Assembly: GCA_027309085.1 (NCBI GenBank)
Contig: DAIDDL010000002.1
Coordinates: forward strand, 1 to 47,062
Length of the DNA stretch: 47,062 nt
Source of the DNA: Sulfobacillus sp.
GTDB lineage: Bacteria > Bacillota > Sulfobacillia > Sulfobacillales > Sulfobacillaceae
Reading direction: 5' to 3'
Part shown: piece by piece, positions 8,798 through 17,395 of the stretch
Numbering within the stretch: position 1 is the first letter of the stretch
Layout of the letters: each line of letters opens with the position of its first letter
The notes under the pieces: generated by a model
Database searches by the model: none
The model's input: only the letters and a program-made list of their open reading frames with translations
What the model was told of the DNA's origin: nothing
Program-made: the position numbers and the translations under genes

Positions 8798-8953
8798 TCA
8801 GGAGTGCCCGCTGTAATAGTCGATCTGGCGAAAATCCATATACAGCTCCGCCAGACGCCCCAGCAGATCATCCTGGTCCAGTTCACGCAGAACATCCGCG
8901 AGGGCTAGAAAATAGCTCCTCGCTTCATCTGCCAGAATATCACTGTTTTGCAT
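8798..8953 (-). CDS. Small ORF, 51 aa, unknown
   Basis: A short frame begins ATG at 8953, seven bases or so after AGAGGTGG, and stops with TGA at 8798. The product begins MQNSDILADEARSYF and ends FRQIDYYSGHS. It is acidic, predicted helical and has no Cys or membrane segment. It fills the gap between the D-amino-acid aminotransferase gene and trmL in the same direction, which supports expression as part of the same transcript. I do not recognise a family. Confidence 0.6.
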   Translation of the reverse strand: MQNSDILADEARSYFLALADVLRELDQDDLLGRLAELYMDFRQIDYYSGHS

Positions 8954-8991
8954 GATTCCACCTCTGCAGGCAGTCTGCCCAGGAAGGTGAA

Positions 8992-9834
8992 TTATGATAC
9001 GGCGCCAGCGCGCTGCCTGAGGGCCTGTGACAGTTCCCGGGTTACAGGGCCCGCCTGCCCGCTGCCAATCACCGCGCCGTCCACTTGGGTCACCGGCAGC
9101 ACCTCGGTAGTCGTGCCGCTCAGAAACACTTCGTCAGCCTGCAGCATGTCGTCAGCGGAAAAGGGCAGGAGGGTCAGGGGCATGTGCCGTTCCCGCGCGA
9201 TTTCAATCAACACCTCCCGCGTAATTCCGGGAAGAATGTAATTGGTCACCGGCGCTGTCACAAGCTCGCCGCCGCGGACAATGAACACATTGGCGCTGGT
9301 GGCTTCCGTCACCATGCCGTCACGCACGAAGATGGCGTCAAACAGCCCGCGGCGGTGCGCCTTCTCTTTGGCCAGCACATTAGGCAAGAGCCCTATGGTC
9401 TTGATCCACACTTTCGCCCAGCGGTCATCGGCCGCCGTCATGACGGCCACTCCCTGTTCCCAGGCCCGCAGGTCCGGGGCTGGCGCCGGCCGTATCCACA
9501 TCAGCACGGTGGGCGGGGTCCCTTGCGGGGGGAAGGCATGCGAGCGCGGGTAAGCGCCCCGGGTGATTTCCAGATACAACGCTCCCTCGTCCGCACCGAA
9601 AGACTCCAGCAGGCTGTTGGCGCCAAGGCTCAAGGCGGCGATGTCGACGCCCTCCAGATCGATTCCGGCAAGCGACCTTTGGAGCCGCGCCATGTGCCGC
9701 TCCCATTCAAAAAACTGGCGGCGGTAAACGTGCACCACCTCATAGACCCCGTCCGCAAAGAGAAAACCCCGGTCATCAAACGAGAGCCGCACAGCCTCCT
9801 CGTCGACAACCGCGCCATTCCAGTAGACCTTCAT
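8992..9834 (-). CDS. dat: D-amino-acid aminotransferase (class IV PLP fold)
   Basis: This 280-aa fold-type IV aminotransferase starts at ATG 9834 after a strong GGAGGG site. The PLP lysine is Lys145 in WIKTIGLLPN, the same number and motif as in Bacillus D-amino-acid transaminase. Other family motifs are FADGVYEVVHVYRR at the N-terminus, EATSANVFIV, and ILPGITR. D-AAT interconverts D-alanine or D-glutamate with 2-oxo acids and supplies D-amino acids for cell-wall synthesis. A branched-chain aminotransferase or aminodeoxychorismate lyase is a less likely alternative. It follows pyk by about 30 nt on the same strand. Confidence 0.85.
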   Translation of the reverse strand: MKVYWNGAVVDEEAVRLSFDDRGFLFADGVYEVVHVYRRQFFEWERHMARLQRSLAGIDLEGVDIAALSLGANSLLESFGADEGALYLEITRGAYPRSHAFPPQGTPPTVLMWIRPAPAPDLRAWEQGVAVMTAADDRWAKVWIKTIGLLPNVLAKEKAHRRGLFDAIFVRDGMVTEATSANVFIVRGGELVTAPVTNYILPGITREVLIEIARERHMPLTLLPFSADDMLQADEVFLSGTTTEVLPVTQVDGAVIGSGQAGPVTRELSQALRQRAGAVS

Positions 9835-9866
9835 CTGTCGCCCTCCTGCATCCTCTATTAAGTGTC

Positions 9867-11594
9867 CTATGTTTGCGCGCGGCCTTTATAGATGACTCCC
9901 CGCAGCGGGTCCAGTGTCACGAGCTGTCCTTCCGGCCAGCGTGTGGCCGCGTCTTTCACCCCAACCACCGCGGGGATGCCAAGAGTCACGGCCACCACGG
10001 CGATATCCGACGTGCGCCCGTCGCGCTCCGCGATAATGGCGGCTGCGCGCTCGAAGAAGGCGTGCTGCTCCGGAGTGTAGTCGACCGCCACGGCGATATA
10101 AGGTTCCCCCAAGCCGGCGGACTCCCCGCCGTCCGGATACCTGACGGGCGCTGTCACGGGCTGGCCGTAGCCGAGGCCCACCCCCACCACCTCGGGGCGG
10201 GAGACAGTTTCGACCCGCACCAGGTTGGTGGTGCCGGGGATGCCGGCAGGCACTCCGGCCGTGAACACCACCAGGTCCCCGTCTTGCACATACCCGCAGT
10301 CCGCGGCGTCCCCAATCGCTTTTTCGGCCATGTCCATAGCGCCCTCCACTCCGGGGGAGAAGAGAGGGTGCACCCCCCACGACAGTTGAAGCTGGCGCGC
10401 CACCCGCAGTGTGGAGGACAGCGCGACAATGGGCACCTCCGGCCTGGCCCTGCTGACCATGCGCGCCGTGTATCCCGACGCGGTCACGGTCAGAAGCGCC
10501 CGCGCCCCCAGACTCTCCGCCATCTCGGCGGCGGCCTGGCTGACAGCATCTGCCACCCGCGACACACTATGAACCCCCCGGCTGACATATTCCGGACGGT
10601 CATCGGCATCCTCGGCAATCTTGGCCATCATTTTCACCGACTCCAGCGGGAATTGCCCGGACGCGGTTTCGGCCGAGAGCATCACACTGTCCGACCCGTC
10701 CCATATGGCATGGGCCACATCGGACACCTCCGCCCGCGTCGGACGCGGGGAGTGGGTCATCGACTCCAGCATCTGGGTCGCTGTGACGACCGGAATCCCC
10801 AGCCGGTTCGCATGCGCGATGATCTCTTTTTGCAGCCACGGCACCCGCTCGGGAGGGAGTTCGACCCCAAGGTCCCCTCTCGCCACCATGACGCCATCCG
10901 ACAGGGATAAGACGTCTGAGAGATTATCCACCCCAGCCCGGTTTTCAATTTTACTGATTAAGAAGACACTGGAATGATAGCCCTCAAAAAATTTTCGAAT
11001 CTCCAGAACATCTTCGGCAGAGCGGATGAATGAGGCCGCCACAAAGTCGATGCCTTCCTCGATTCCCATGGCCAGGGCTTCTTTGTCCACCGCGCTGAGA
11101 ACATCCAGCGGCCACGTCAAGTCGGGCGAGCTGATTTTTTTCCGGCTCTGCAGGACACCGCCCGCCACCACCTCGCAGCGGAGGGCAAAAGGCTCAGATT
11201 CCACGCAGCGGACGACAATATTGCCGTCATCAATCCACAGGATCTGACCGGGCTCGACCATGCCGTACAGGCCCTCCCAGTTGACGGTCGCGGACGCCTG
11301 GCGCCGGTCCGGTGTCTGCGCCAGATACAGTGGGTCCCGCTCCGCCAGGACAATGGGCGCAGGCAAATCGCCCAGGCGCACTTCCGGCCCCCGGGTGTCG
11401 AGCATAATGCCAGTATATTGCTTCAATTCTTCCGACACTTGGCGTATCAGCCTGATTCGTTTCCGGTGCGTGTCCACGTCTCCGTGGGAAAGATTGAGCC
11501 GGGCCACATCCATACCCGCTCCGATCATGGCCCGCAATACGTCTGGATGGTCGCAGGCCGGTCCTATTGTCGCCACAATTTTTGTCCGTCTCAC
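9867..11594 (-). CDS. pyk: Pyruvate kinase with C-terminal PEP-utiliser-like domain
   Basis: This 575-aa enzyme converts phosphoenolpyruvate and ADP to pyruvate and ATP. Typical blocks are KIVATIGPA and MDVARLNLSHGD at the N-terminus, VMVARGDLGVELP, ATQMLESMT and SDSVMLSAETASGQFP. The allosteric C domain ends in GIPGTTNLVRVETV. About 85 residues follow, containing LGIPAVVGVKDA, which resembles the mobile phosphohistidine domain of PEP-utilising enzymes. This extension is usual in Bacillus-type pyruvate kinases. The start is a GTG at 11594 with AAAGGAG upstream. The 67-aa gene ends 12 nt upstream, so the two are co-transcribed. Confidence 0.97.
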   Translation of the reverse strand: MRRTKIVATIGPACDHPDVLRAMIGAGMDVARLNLSHGDVDTHRKRIRLIRQVSEELKQYTGIMLDTRGPEVRLGDLPAPIVLAERDPLYLAQTPDRRQASATVNWEGLYGMVEPGQILWIDDGNIVVRCVESEPFALRCEVVAGGVLQSRKKISSPDLTWPLDVLSAVDKEALAMGIEEGIDFVAASFIRSAEDVLEIRKFFEGYHSSVFLISKIENRAGVDNLSDVLSLSDGVMVARGDLGVELPPERVPWLQKEIIAHANRLGIPVVTATQMLESMTHSPRPTRAEVSDVAHAIWDGSDSVMLSAETASGQFPLESVKMMAKIAEDADDRPEYVSRGVHSVSRVADAVSQAAAEMAESLGARALLTVTASGYTARMVSRARPEVPIVALSSTLRVARQLQLSWGVHPLFSPGVEGAMDMAEKAIGDAADCGYVQDGDLVVFTAGVPAGIPGTTNLVRVETVSRPEVVGVGLGYGQPVTAPVRYPDGGESAGLGEPYIAVAVDYTPEQHAFFERAAAIIAERDGRTSDIAVVAVTLGIPAVVGVKDAATRWPEGQLVTLDPLRGVIYKGRAQT

Positions 11595-11606
11595 ATGCTG
11601 ACTCCT

Positions 11607-11810
11607 TTACCGCAGCCGTCCGAGGTGTTCGGCGATAATTTCCGTTGCTTCTTCCGCTTCCCCTTCGGGCACCTGCACTTCTATTGTCCCGCGGTCATCC
11701 TCACCGAGTTCCACAACTCTCAGGTGGACAAGAAAGCTCTCCCCCTCTAAAATGGCCTGCACCCGTTCCGCAATGGCTCTGGTAGGCGCAATATAGACAA
11801 CCGTCCACAT
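11607..11810 (-). CDS. Small DUF2007-like protein, 67 aa
   Basis: The product begins MWTVVYIAPTRAIAERVQ and has the beta-alpha-beta pattern of small DUF2007-type proteins (putative signal-transducing, PII-like fold). An A(I/E)RVQAILEGESF block is followed by EVQVPEGEAEEA. The start ATG has GGAGG at a good distance. It is the first gene after the promoter at 11847-11875 and is 12 nt ahead of pyk. In many Bacillota a small protein of this type precedes or accompanies glycolytic genes, but no function is established. Family assignment is by pattern only. Confidence 0.7.
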   Translation of the reverse strand: MWTVVYIAPTRAIAERVQAILEGESFLVHLRVVELGEDDRGTIEVQVPEGEAEEATEIIAEHLGRLR

Positions 11811-11846
11811 GGTATAGCCTCCTGGATAGTAGGTGAATCTAGGTTA

Positions 11847-11875
11847 AGAATACAATGGACGGCCCGCTATCACAA
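11847..11875 (-). promoter_or_regulatory. Likely promoter of the 67-aa gene/pyk operon
   Basis: On the minus strand TTGTGA (11870-11875) and TATTCT (11847-11852) are separated by 17 bases, about 37 bases ahead of the start codon at 11810. Each box matches consensus at four of six positions. Confidence 0.5.
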
Positions 11876-11908
11876 CTGCAGGCCGCCCGCTGAGTTTGCG
11901 AGTCCTCG

Positions 11909-13396
11909 CTACCATTCCAGAGGCATGCTCTCGTGTTTGGATGAGTCTTTTTCGGCCACCCGGAAAATCGACAGCAGGGCAGCCAGAAACGACAGGATCA
12001 CCAACACATACAGCGCATAGCGGGTAGACGGAATCCAGGGCGGTTTCGGTCCTCCCGCCCTTTCCACGCCCCCGTGGGCCAGGAGCACCACGGCCAGGAT
12101 CGTGCCCGAAATAGCTGTCCCCATGGCCATGCCGAGCGACCGGGCCATATTCAGGATACCGCCGCCGACCCCCAGCCGCGAACTTGGCAGGCTGCCCATG
12201 ACGGACGAGTTGTTGGGCGGGGTGAAAACCCCCAGACCCACTCCTATCAAAACCAGTTCGATGACCATGAGCACCACATTGGCGTGCAGGCTCAAAGTCC
12301 AGGCTAGAAGCAAACTGGCCAGCCCCGTCAGGGCCATCCCGCTCGTCGTCAGAATGCGGGGGCCATAGCGGTCTGCCAGAGAACCCGCCTTGGGCGCCGC
12401 CACTGTCATCCCTAAGGGCACGGCGGTCAGGATCAGGCCCGTCACGGCCGAATTGTAGGTCAGCACCCGCTCAAAGAAGAAAGGCATCAAGAACAGGACG
12501 CCGAACATTGCCAGATAAGAGAGGAGACCGGTAAAATTCCCGACGCTGAACACCCAGATCTTAAACAGCCGCATATCTACCAGAGGCGCACGGAACGTCA
12601 GCTCGCGGAAAATAAATCCTACAAGCAAGATGCCCGCCGCCGCAAACATTCCCAGAATCAAGGGGGATGCCCAGCCCCAGGCGTTGCCTTCGGTCAGCGC
12701 AATCATGATCAGCACCAGGAAGGGTGTCATCAGCACCGTCCCCCACCAGTCGAACGTGGTCTTGTGACCCGACAGCTTGTCTTTGGGGAGGATTGCGGCC
12801 GCCATCAGCGTCCCGATCAGCCCGACCGGCACATTGACATAAAAAATAGCCCGCCACCCGAACAGCCCGATAAGGCCGCCCCCAATGGCCGGGCCTAACG
12901 ACAGGCCGATTGCCTGCGCTGAACCCTGAAACCCAATCGCGCGCCCTCTCACCGACGCCGGCACTGTGGCGGTGATAATCGCCACCGAGTTCGCCTGCAG
13001 CATGGCAGCCCCCGCCGCCTGAAACACCCGCGATACAATCAGCATGGGCAGGTTCACGGCTGCCCCGCAGGCCGCCGAGCCGACAATGAACACCAAGAAG
13101 CCCAAAGTGTACAGAGGCCTCCGGCCCAGCATGTCTGCCAAGCGGCCAAACAGCGTCAACAATGTCGCCAAGGTCAGCAAATAGGCAATGAGCACCCAGC
13201 TGACGAGAGACGCACTCGTGTGAAAATACGTGCTCAGATCCGGCAAAGCGACATTGACAATGCTGGCATCCACCGCAGCCATGAAGGCGCCAATACACAC
13301 CGTAGCCACGACCAGCCAGATGTAATTGTCCCGCGACGTATAGCGTTCGAGAGGCAACGAGTGCCAAATTCCGCGGATCCCCGTCGCTCTTGCCAC
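11909..13396 (-). CDS. MFS drug exporter, DHA2 (14-TMS) family
   Basis: This protein of about 495 aa has around 14 hydrophobic helices. Signature motifs are D-A-S-I-V-N-V-A-L-P in the first helix, GRLADMLGRRPLYTLG (motif A), and GPAIGGGLIGLFGWRAIFYV (antiporter motif C with the WRxIFxxNxP block), all typical of the EmrB/QacA group of proton-driven multidrug exporters. The substrate is unknown. The longest frame starts at ATG 13429 without a ribosome binding site. GTG 13396 has GGGGGTG just upstream and is preferred. It is divergent from the NFACT gene; the intervening 190 bases hold both promoters. Confidence 0.88.
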   Translation of the reverse strand: MARATGIRGIWHSLPLERYTSRDNYIWLVVATVCIGAFMAAVDASIVNVALPDLSTYFHTSASLVSWVLIAYLLTLATLLTLFGRLADMLGRRPLYTLGFLVFIVGSAACGAAVNLPMLIVSRVFQAAGAAMLQANSVAIITATVPASVRGRAIGFQGSAQAIGLSLGPAIGGGLIGLFGWRAIFYVNVPVGLIGTLMAAAILPKDKLSGHKTTFDWWGTVLMTPFLVLIMIALTEGNAWGWASPLILGMFAAAGILLVGFIFRELTFRAPLVDMRLFKIWVFSVGNFTGLLSYLAMFGVLFLMPFFFERVLTYNSAVTGLILTAVPLGMTVAAPKAGSLADRYGPRILTTSGMALTGLASLLLAWTLSLHANVVLMVIELVLIGVGLGVFTPPNNSSVMGSLPSSRLGVGGGILNMARSLGMAMGTAISGTILAVVLLAHGGVERAGGPKPPWIPSTRYALYVLVILSFLAALLSIFRVAEKDSSKHESMPLEW

Positions 13397-13582
13397 TTTT
13401 GCACCCCCGTTTTGTGAATATTTTCTCAAATAGTCCGCTCAGGTTACGGATGTATTATCCCACCATCATCTTAATAAATCTACCACTTTGGCGGCCCTTT
13501 TCTTGCACGCGGGGAGATCGTACAATGCACGTAAGGGCAGCAGCACGCTTGGCGCTGCCCATTTCGGGTTTGGAGGTTCCCC

Positions 13583-15166
13583 ATGCCGTTTGATTCCTTT
13601 TTGATCCGCCAGTTATCCCACCGCTGGAACAGCCGCTGGTCAGGGCTCGAAATTTCAGGAGTATTAGCCGATAAAGGGCGAATTGTGCTGCAGGGGTGGC
13701 AGCCCTCGACCCACCAGAAAATTTCGGTGCTGATCGTGCTGACGACGGGGCTGGCCCGCATCCATGAAACGCAGCACCGTTTTGACATTCCCAAAGCCGC
13801 CCAGTCCGTCTTCACCCGGTTTTTGCCGCTCACCGTGGACCGGGTGTTCACGCCGTCTCTAGACCGGGTGCTCTGGCTTCAGGTGCACTGGGCCGACGAC
13901 TGGGGCCAGACCGTCACCGGGTACGCTGTAGTCGAACTGACGGGCAACCTGACCAACTTTATCATGCTCACAGAAGACCGTGTGATTCTCGATGCGCTGC
14001 GGCACGTGCCTCCCCGCAACAAGCGCCGCGGTGTTCTTCCCGGCACTCCTTACGCGTCTCCCCCGGCCCTTCCTGACCCTTGCGCGACCCGCCTGCCCTC
14101 GGACCTGCCTCCGGCCGCCCGCCCCTTGGCCCTGCTGCCCGGCTGGTCATGGGAGCGGCTGTGCCGCGATCTGGAGAACTATGCGCTGCCTTTTTACCGC
14201 CTCCGCCAGGAGAGTCGCGAGGATGTCTGGGTCTATCCCCTGCCCGGCTGGGAGTCTGTGGAGATCCAGGACCCGGACGCTGCCCTGGACGAGATTTACT
14301 GGGAAAGGGACCGCGCCCGCATCCTCGCCAACTTGCAGAGCCAGCTGGCTGCCCACTGGAAAGACCGGGCCGAGCACCTCGCCAAAAAGCTTGCTGAAGT
14401 CGAGCAGGCCGCCCAGGAAGATCCCGAAGCGCATAAAGAAATGGGCGATTTGTGGCTCGCCTACCAGTACCAGTTCCGCCCCGGCGTCCAAACGGTTTCG
14501 GTCCCGGGCTTCTCCCAGCCCGCCCGGAACTTCGAGCTCGAGCTCAGTGAGGGCAAGACTCCGGCGCAGATGGCGGAAGCCTGCTACCGCGCATACAAGA
14601 AAGCCAAGCACCGGGTGTCCGCGAGCAGCCGCCTGGTCACGGCTCTGGCCCAGGAACTAGCCGAGGCCCAAAGGGCCTGGGAGGACGCAGGCATGGTCCA
14701 CCAAGCGGACTACTACCGGCAGGAGCTCGCCTTGCTGGCCCCGCGCCTGCGCCACACGGTCCAGACGCCCCAGCACTTCCGGCGCTTCGCCAGCACCAGT
14801 GGCTATGAAATACTGGTCGGGCGCAGCCGGGAGGAAAACCAGGAGCTGACCATCCGCCGGGCCCGCCCCGACGACATGTGGTTTCACGTGAAACAGTCTC
14901 CCGGCTCCCACGTCGTGCTGTTCAGCGGCAAGGACAACCCCAGTTTGGAGGACCTGCTCGACGCCGCCCACCTAGCGGTCTTCTATAGCTCCGCCAAGCG
15001 CTCATCCACTGTGGCCGTCGATTACACCCGCCGCAAATTCGTCAGGAAAAGGCCGCATGCGGAAGCCGGCCAGGTCCTCTACGAGCGTGAGAAAACCTTG
15101 TACATCACTCCCGATGCACAGCGCCTGCGCAAGCTGGGCGCTACCGGAGACAAACTCACAGACTGA
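13583..15166 (+). CDS. rqcH: NFACT-family ribosome quality control protein RqcH (Rqc2 homologue)
   Basis: This 527-aa protein starts at ATG 13583, seven bases after GGAGG. It has an N-terminal NFACT-N domain, a long helical coiled-coil middle (about residues 250-400, rich in K/E/A/Q), and a C-terminal NFACT-R domain from about residue 410 with DDMWFHVKQSPGSHVVL and AVDYTRRKFVRK. RqcH binds split 50S subunits with stalled nascent chains and recruits tRNA-Ala to add alanine tails. Older names are FbpA and fibronectin-binding protein. The gene is convergent with pyrE; the two stop codons are only three bases apart, so no intergenic terminator fits between them. Confidence 0.93.
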   Translation: MPFDSFLIRQLSHRWNSRWSGLEISGVLADKGRIVLQGWQPSTHQKISVLIVLTTGLARIHETQHRFDIPKAAQSVFTRFLPLTVDRVFTPSLDRVLWLQVHWADDWGQTVTGYAVVELTGNLTNFIMLTEDRVILDALRHVPPRNKRRGVLPGTPYASPPALPDPCATRLPSDLPPAARPLALLPGWSWERLCRDLENYALPFYRLRQESREDVWVYPLPGWESVEIQDPDAALDEIYWERDRARILANLQSQLAAHWKDRAEHLAKKLAEVEQAAQEDPEAHKEMGDLWLAYQYQFRPGVQTVSVPGFSQPARNFELELSEGKTPAQMAEACYRAYKKAKHRVSASSRLVTALAQELAEAQRAWEDAGMVHQADYYRQELALLAPRLRHTVQTPQHFRRFASTSGYEILVGRSREENQELTIRRARPDDMWFHVKQSPGSHVVLFSGKDNPSLEDLLDAAHLAVFYSSAKRSSTVAVDYTRRKFVRKRPHAEAGQVLYEREKTLYITPDAQRLRKLGATGDKLTD

Positions 15167-15169
15167 GCT

Positions 15170-15742
15170 TCAGCGCTTAGGAGCGGACAGTGGCACGCCC
15201 TCCTGGCACAGGGGGCACTCGGACGGATCCCAGTTGCGCACCCCCGTCAGCTGGAGCACCGAGACCATGGGGACTGTCCACGGCAGCGCTCCCTGGGCGC
15301 GGCTGACCAAGGCCCCGACAGCTGCGACCCGCCCCCCCTGCTCCTCGACTGCGCTTATCACCTTGCCGACAGAAAATCCGGTGGTAACGGCATCTTCCAC
15401 CACAATCACCGGCTCCCCGGGCGCCAGTTTGAATCCGCGCCGGAACTGCATCGAGCCATCCGCATCCTTTTCAGCAAAGAGCACACGGGTATGGCCCATG
15501 GCGCTGGCCAGCTGGTACGCGGGAATAATCCCGCCCACAGCCGGGCCCACCACGGTGTGGGCGCCCGTCTCTCCCAGTTTGTCACGGAGCAGAGATATCC
15601 AGGGGATGAGGCGGTCCGGCCGCTCGGTGAGCCGCGCCAGCAGGAAAAATGTATCGCTGTGGCGCCCGGTCGTCAGGAGAAAGTGTCCAGTCAAATAGGC
15701 CCCCACATCCTGGAGGTCCTCAAGAGTTCCCGCCTTAATCAT
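15170..15742 (-). CDS. pyrE: Orotate phosphoribosyltransferase
   Basis: This enzyme joins orotate with PRPP to give orotidine 5'-phosphate. At 190 aa it has the normal family length. The PRPP loop is VIVVEDAVTTGFSVG, and GPAVGGIIPAYQLA and FRRGFKL are also typical. The C-terminus has a CPLC pair. The frame extends upstream to 15793 inside pyrF, but ATG 15742 has AAGGAGCG about ten bases upstream and is the likely start. It overlaps the pyrF stop by eight bases. It is the last gene of the pyr operon and catalyses the fifth step. Confidence 0.93.
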   Translation of the reverse strand: MIKAGTLEDLQDVGAYLTGHFLLTTGRHSDTFFLLARLTERPDRLIPWISLLRDKLGETGAHTVVGPAVGGIIPAYQLASAMGHTRVLFAEKDADGSMQFRRGFKLAPGEPVIVVEDAVTTGFSVGKVISAVEEQGGRVAAVGALVSRAQGALPWTVPMVSVLQLTGVRNWDPSECPLCQEGVPLSAPKR

Positions 15743-16451
15743 TTGCTGCACGCTCCTTAAGGTATTGTGCCAAAATCTGTTCCAGCTCGTCATATTTTTG
15801 CTCGGGGTCGGGTGACTGGGTCAGAGTCCTCCCAATCACCAAGTCGGTCGCGCCTCCCCAAAGCGCCCCCTCAGGGCTGATGACGCGCTTCTGGTCGCCG
15901 GGGCTGTCCTGGGCGCTGCGGATGCCCGGCACGACAAACCGGCCTCCGGGCCACAGCGCGCGCACCAGGGCCAGCTCCTCCCCGGACGTGACCACGCCCG
16001 CCAGCCCGCTGCGGCGGGCGAGGCGGGTCAGCTCGGCGACGTGCTCTGGCAGCGGGCGGGTGATTCCCAGCATCTCCAAGTCCCCTTGCCCCAGGCTGGT
16101 CAGCACGCTGACCCCGACCACGTCCATCCCCCGGCCCTGCCGGGCGGCTTCCTCGCACATGGCGGGGCCGCCGTGCACGTGCACGGTGACCATTCTGACC
16201 CCGATCCCGGCCAGTTGGCTCACCGCACGCCCCACCGTCTGGGGAATGTCATGCAGTTTGAGGTCGAGGAAGATCACCTGCCCGTCCTCAATCCATTTGG
16301 CCACGGCCTCGGGTCCCATGCGGTAAAACAGTTCCATCCCGACTTTATAGTGGCGGTGGCGGCTAAAGCGGGCCATCAGCTTCTCGGCATCCTGCTGGGT
16401 CGGGACATCTAGGGCAATCCACATCACCGGCGCTGGCGTTGGCTGTGTCAC
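15735..16451 (-). CDS. pyrF: Orotidine 5'-phosphate decarboxylase
   Basis: This 238-aa TIM-barrel enzyme makes UMP, the last step of the pathway. The catalytic array is in FLDLKLHDIPQTV (the Asp-Lys-His-Asp signature), with VTVHVHGGPAM and the phosphate-binding C-terminal VIGRTLTQSPDP. The start is a GTG that overlaps the pyrD stop (GTGA), which implies translational coupling. Confidence 0.95.
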   Translation of the reverse strand: MTQPTPAPVMWIALDVPTQQDAEKLMARFSRHRHYKVGMELFYRMGPEAVAKWIEDGQVIFLDLKLHDIPQTVGRAVSQLAGIGVRMVTVHVHGGPAMCEEAARQGRGMDVVGVSVLTSLGQGDLEMLGITRPLPEHVAELTRLARRSGLAGVVTSGEELALVRALWPGGRFVVPGIRSAQDSPGDQKRVISPEGALWGGATDLVIGRTLTQSPDPEQKYDELEQILAQYLKERAAND

Positions 16452-17395
16452 AGGTCACCTCCTCGTGTCTGGGGTCGGGAGGCGGCCGGCAGCGCCTGGC
16501 CGACTGCGCCCGACACTCCCCTAAATCCCCCGCGGCTCAACACCTGCGGGAGCTCTGCGATAATCTGCTGCATGCGCCCGGGATGCTGAAATGTCACGGT
16601 CCCGACCATCACGGCAGAGGCCCCCGCCAGCAGAAATTCAAGCACATCGGCGGCGCTGGCAATCCCCCCCATGCCGATAATGGGAATGCTGACACTTTGG
16701 GCCACGTCGTACACCACCCGCAGGGCAATGGGCTTGATGGCCGGTCCCGACAGCCCCCCCGTCGTGCCCCCCAGAGCGGGGCGGCGGTGCTCCACATCGA
16801 TCGCCAGACCCACTACCGTATTGATGGCGGAAATCATGTCGGCCCCCGCCTGTTCCACAGCCTGGGCAATCAGCGCCGGGGAGGTGACGTTGGGGGACAG
16901 CTTCACCATGACCGGGAGGTCTGTCGCCTGGCGCACGGCGCGGGTGACTTGGTAGGCCTGCTCCGGGTCATGGCCGAAACTCATGCCGCCTTCCTTGATG
17001 TTGGGGCAGGAAATATTGACTTCCAGGGCAGCCACCCCCGCCTCCCCCTGCATTCTGGAGGCCACCCGGGCGTACTCATCCACGGTGTGGCCGATGATGT
17101 TGACTATGACTGTCGCGCCCTTTTCCCGCAGAAAGGGCAGGTCGTCGCGCACAAAGACCTCCATCCCCGGATTCTGCAGCCCGATGGAATTCAACAGTCC
17201 CATCGGGGTTTCCCAGACCCGGGGAGGGGGGTTGCCGAGCCACGGCTCGGGGGAGACCCCTTTGACGCTGACCGCCCCCAGAGACCCGATATCCACGTAG
17301 CGGCTGTACTCGGGACCGAATCCAAACGTCCCCGAAGCGGCAATGACCGGGTTGGCCAGCGTGAGGCCGCGGGGCAGAGACACATGCAGATCCAT
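16448..17395 (-). CDS. pyrD: Dihydroorotate dehydrogenase, class 1B catalytic subunit
   Basis: This FMN enzyme oxidises dihydroorotate to orotate. About 315 aa. The class 1 active-site cysteine is in LEVNISCPNIKEGG, with PVMVKLSPNV, SAINTVVG, GGTTGGLSGPAIKPIAL and IPIIGMGGI, which bind FMN. A cysteine base and an adjacent pyrK identify it as class 1B, using NAD+ through PyrK. The open frame extends far upstream into pyrK, but ATG 17395 overlaps the pyrK stop as TGATG and fits the family N-terminus (MDLHVSLPRGLTLANP). An ATG two codons earlier (17401) is also possible. Confidence 0.95.
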   Translation of the reverse strand: MDLHVSLPRGLTLANPVIAASGTFGFGPEYSRYVDIGSLGAVSVKGVSPEPWLGNPPPRVWETPMGLLNSIGLQNPGMEVFVRDDLPFLREKGATVIVNIIGHTVDEYARVASRMQGEAGVAALEVNISCPNIKEGGMSFGHDPEQAYQVTRAVRQATDLPVMVKLSPNVTSPALIAQAVEQAGADMISAINTVVGLAIDVEHRRPALGGTTGGLSGPAIKPIALRVVYDVAQSVSIPIIGMGGIASAADVLEFLLAGASAVMVGTVTFQHPGRMQQIIAELPQVLSRGGFRGVSGAVGQALPAASRPQTRGGDL

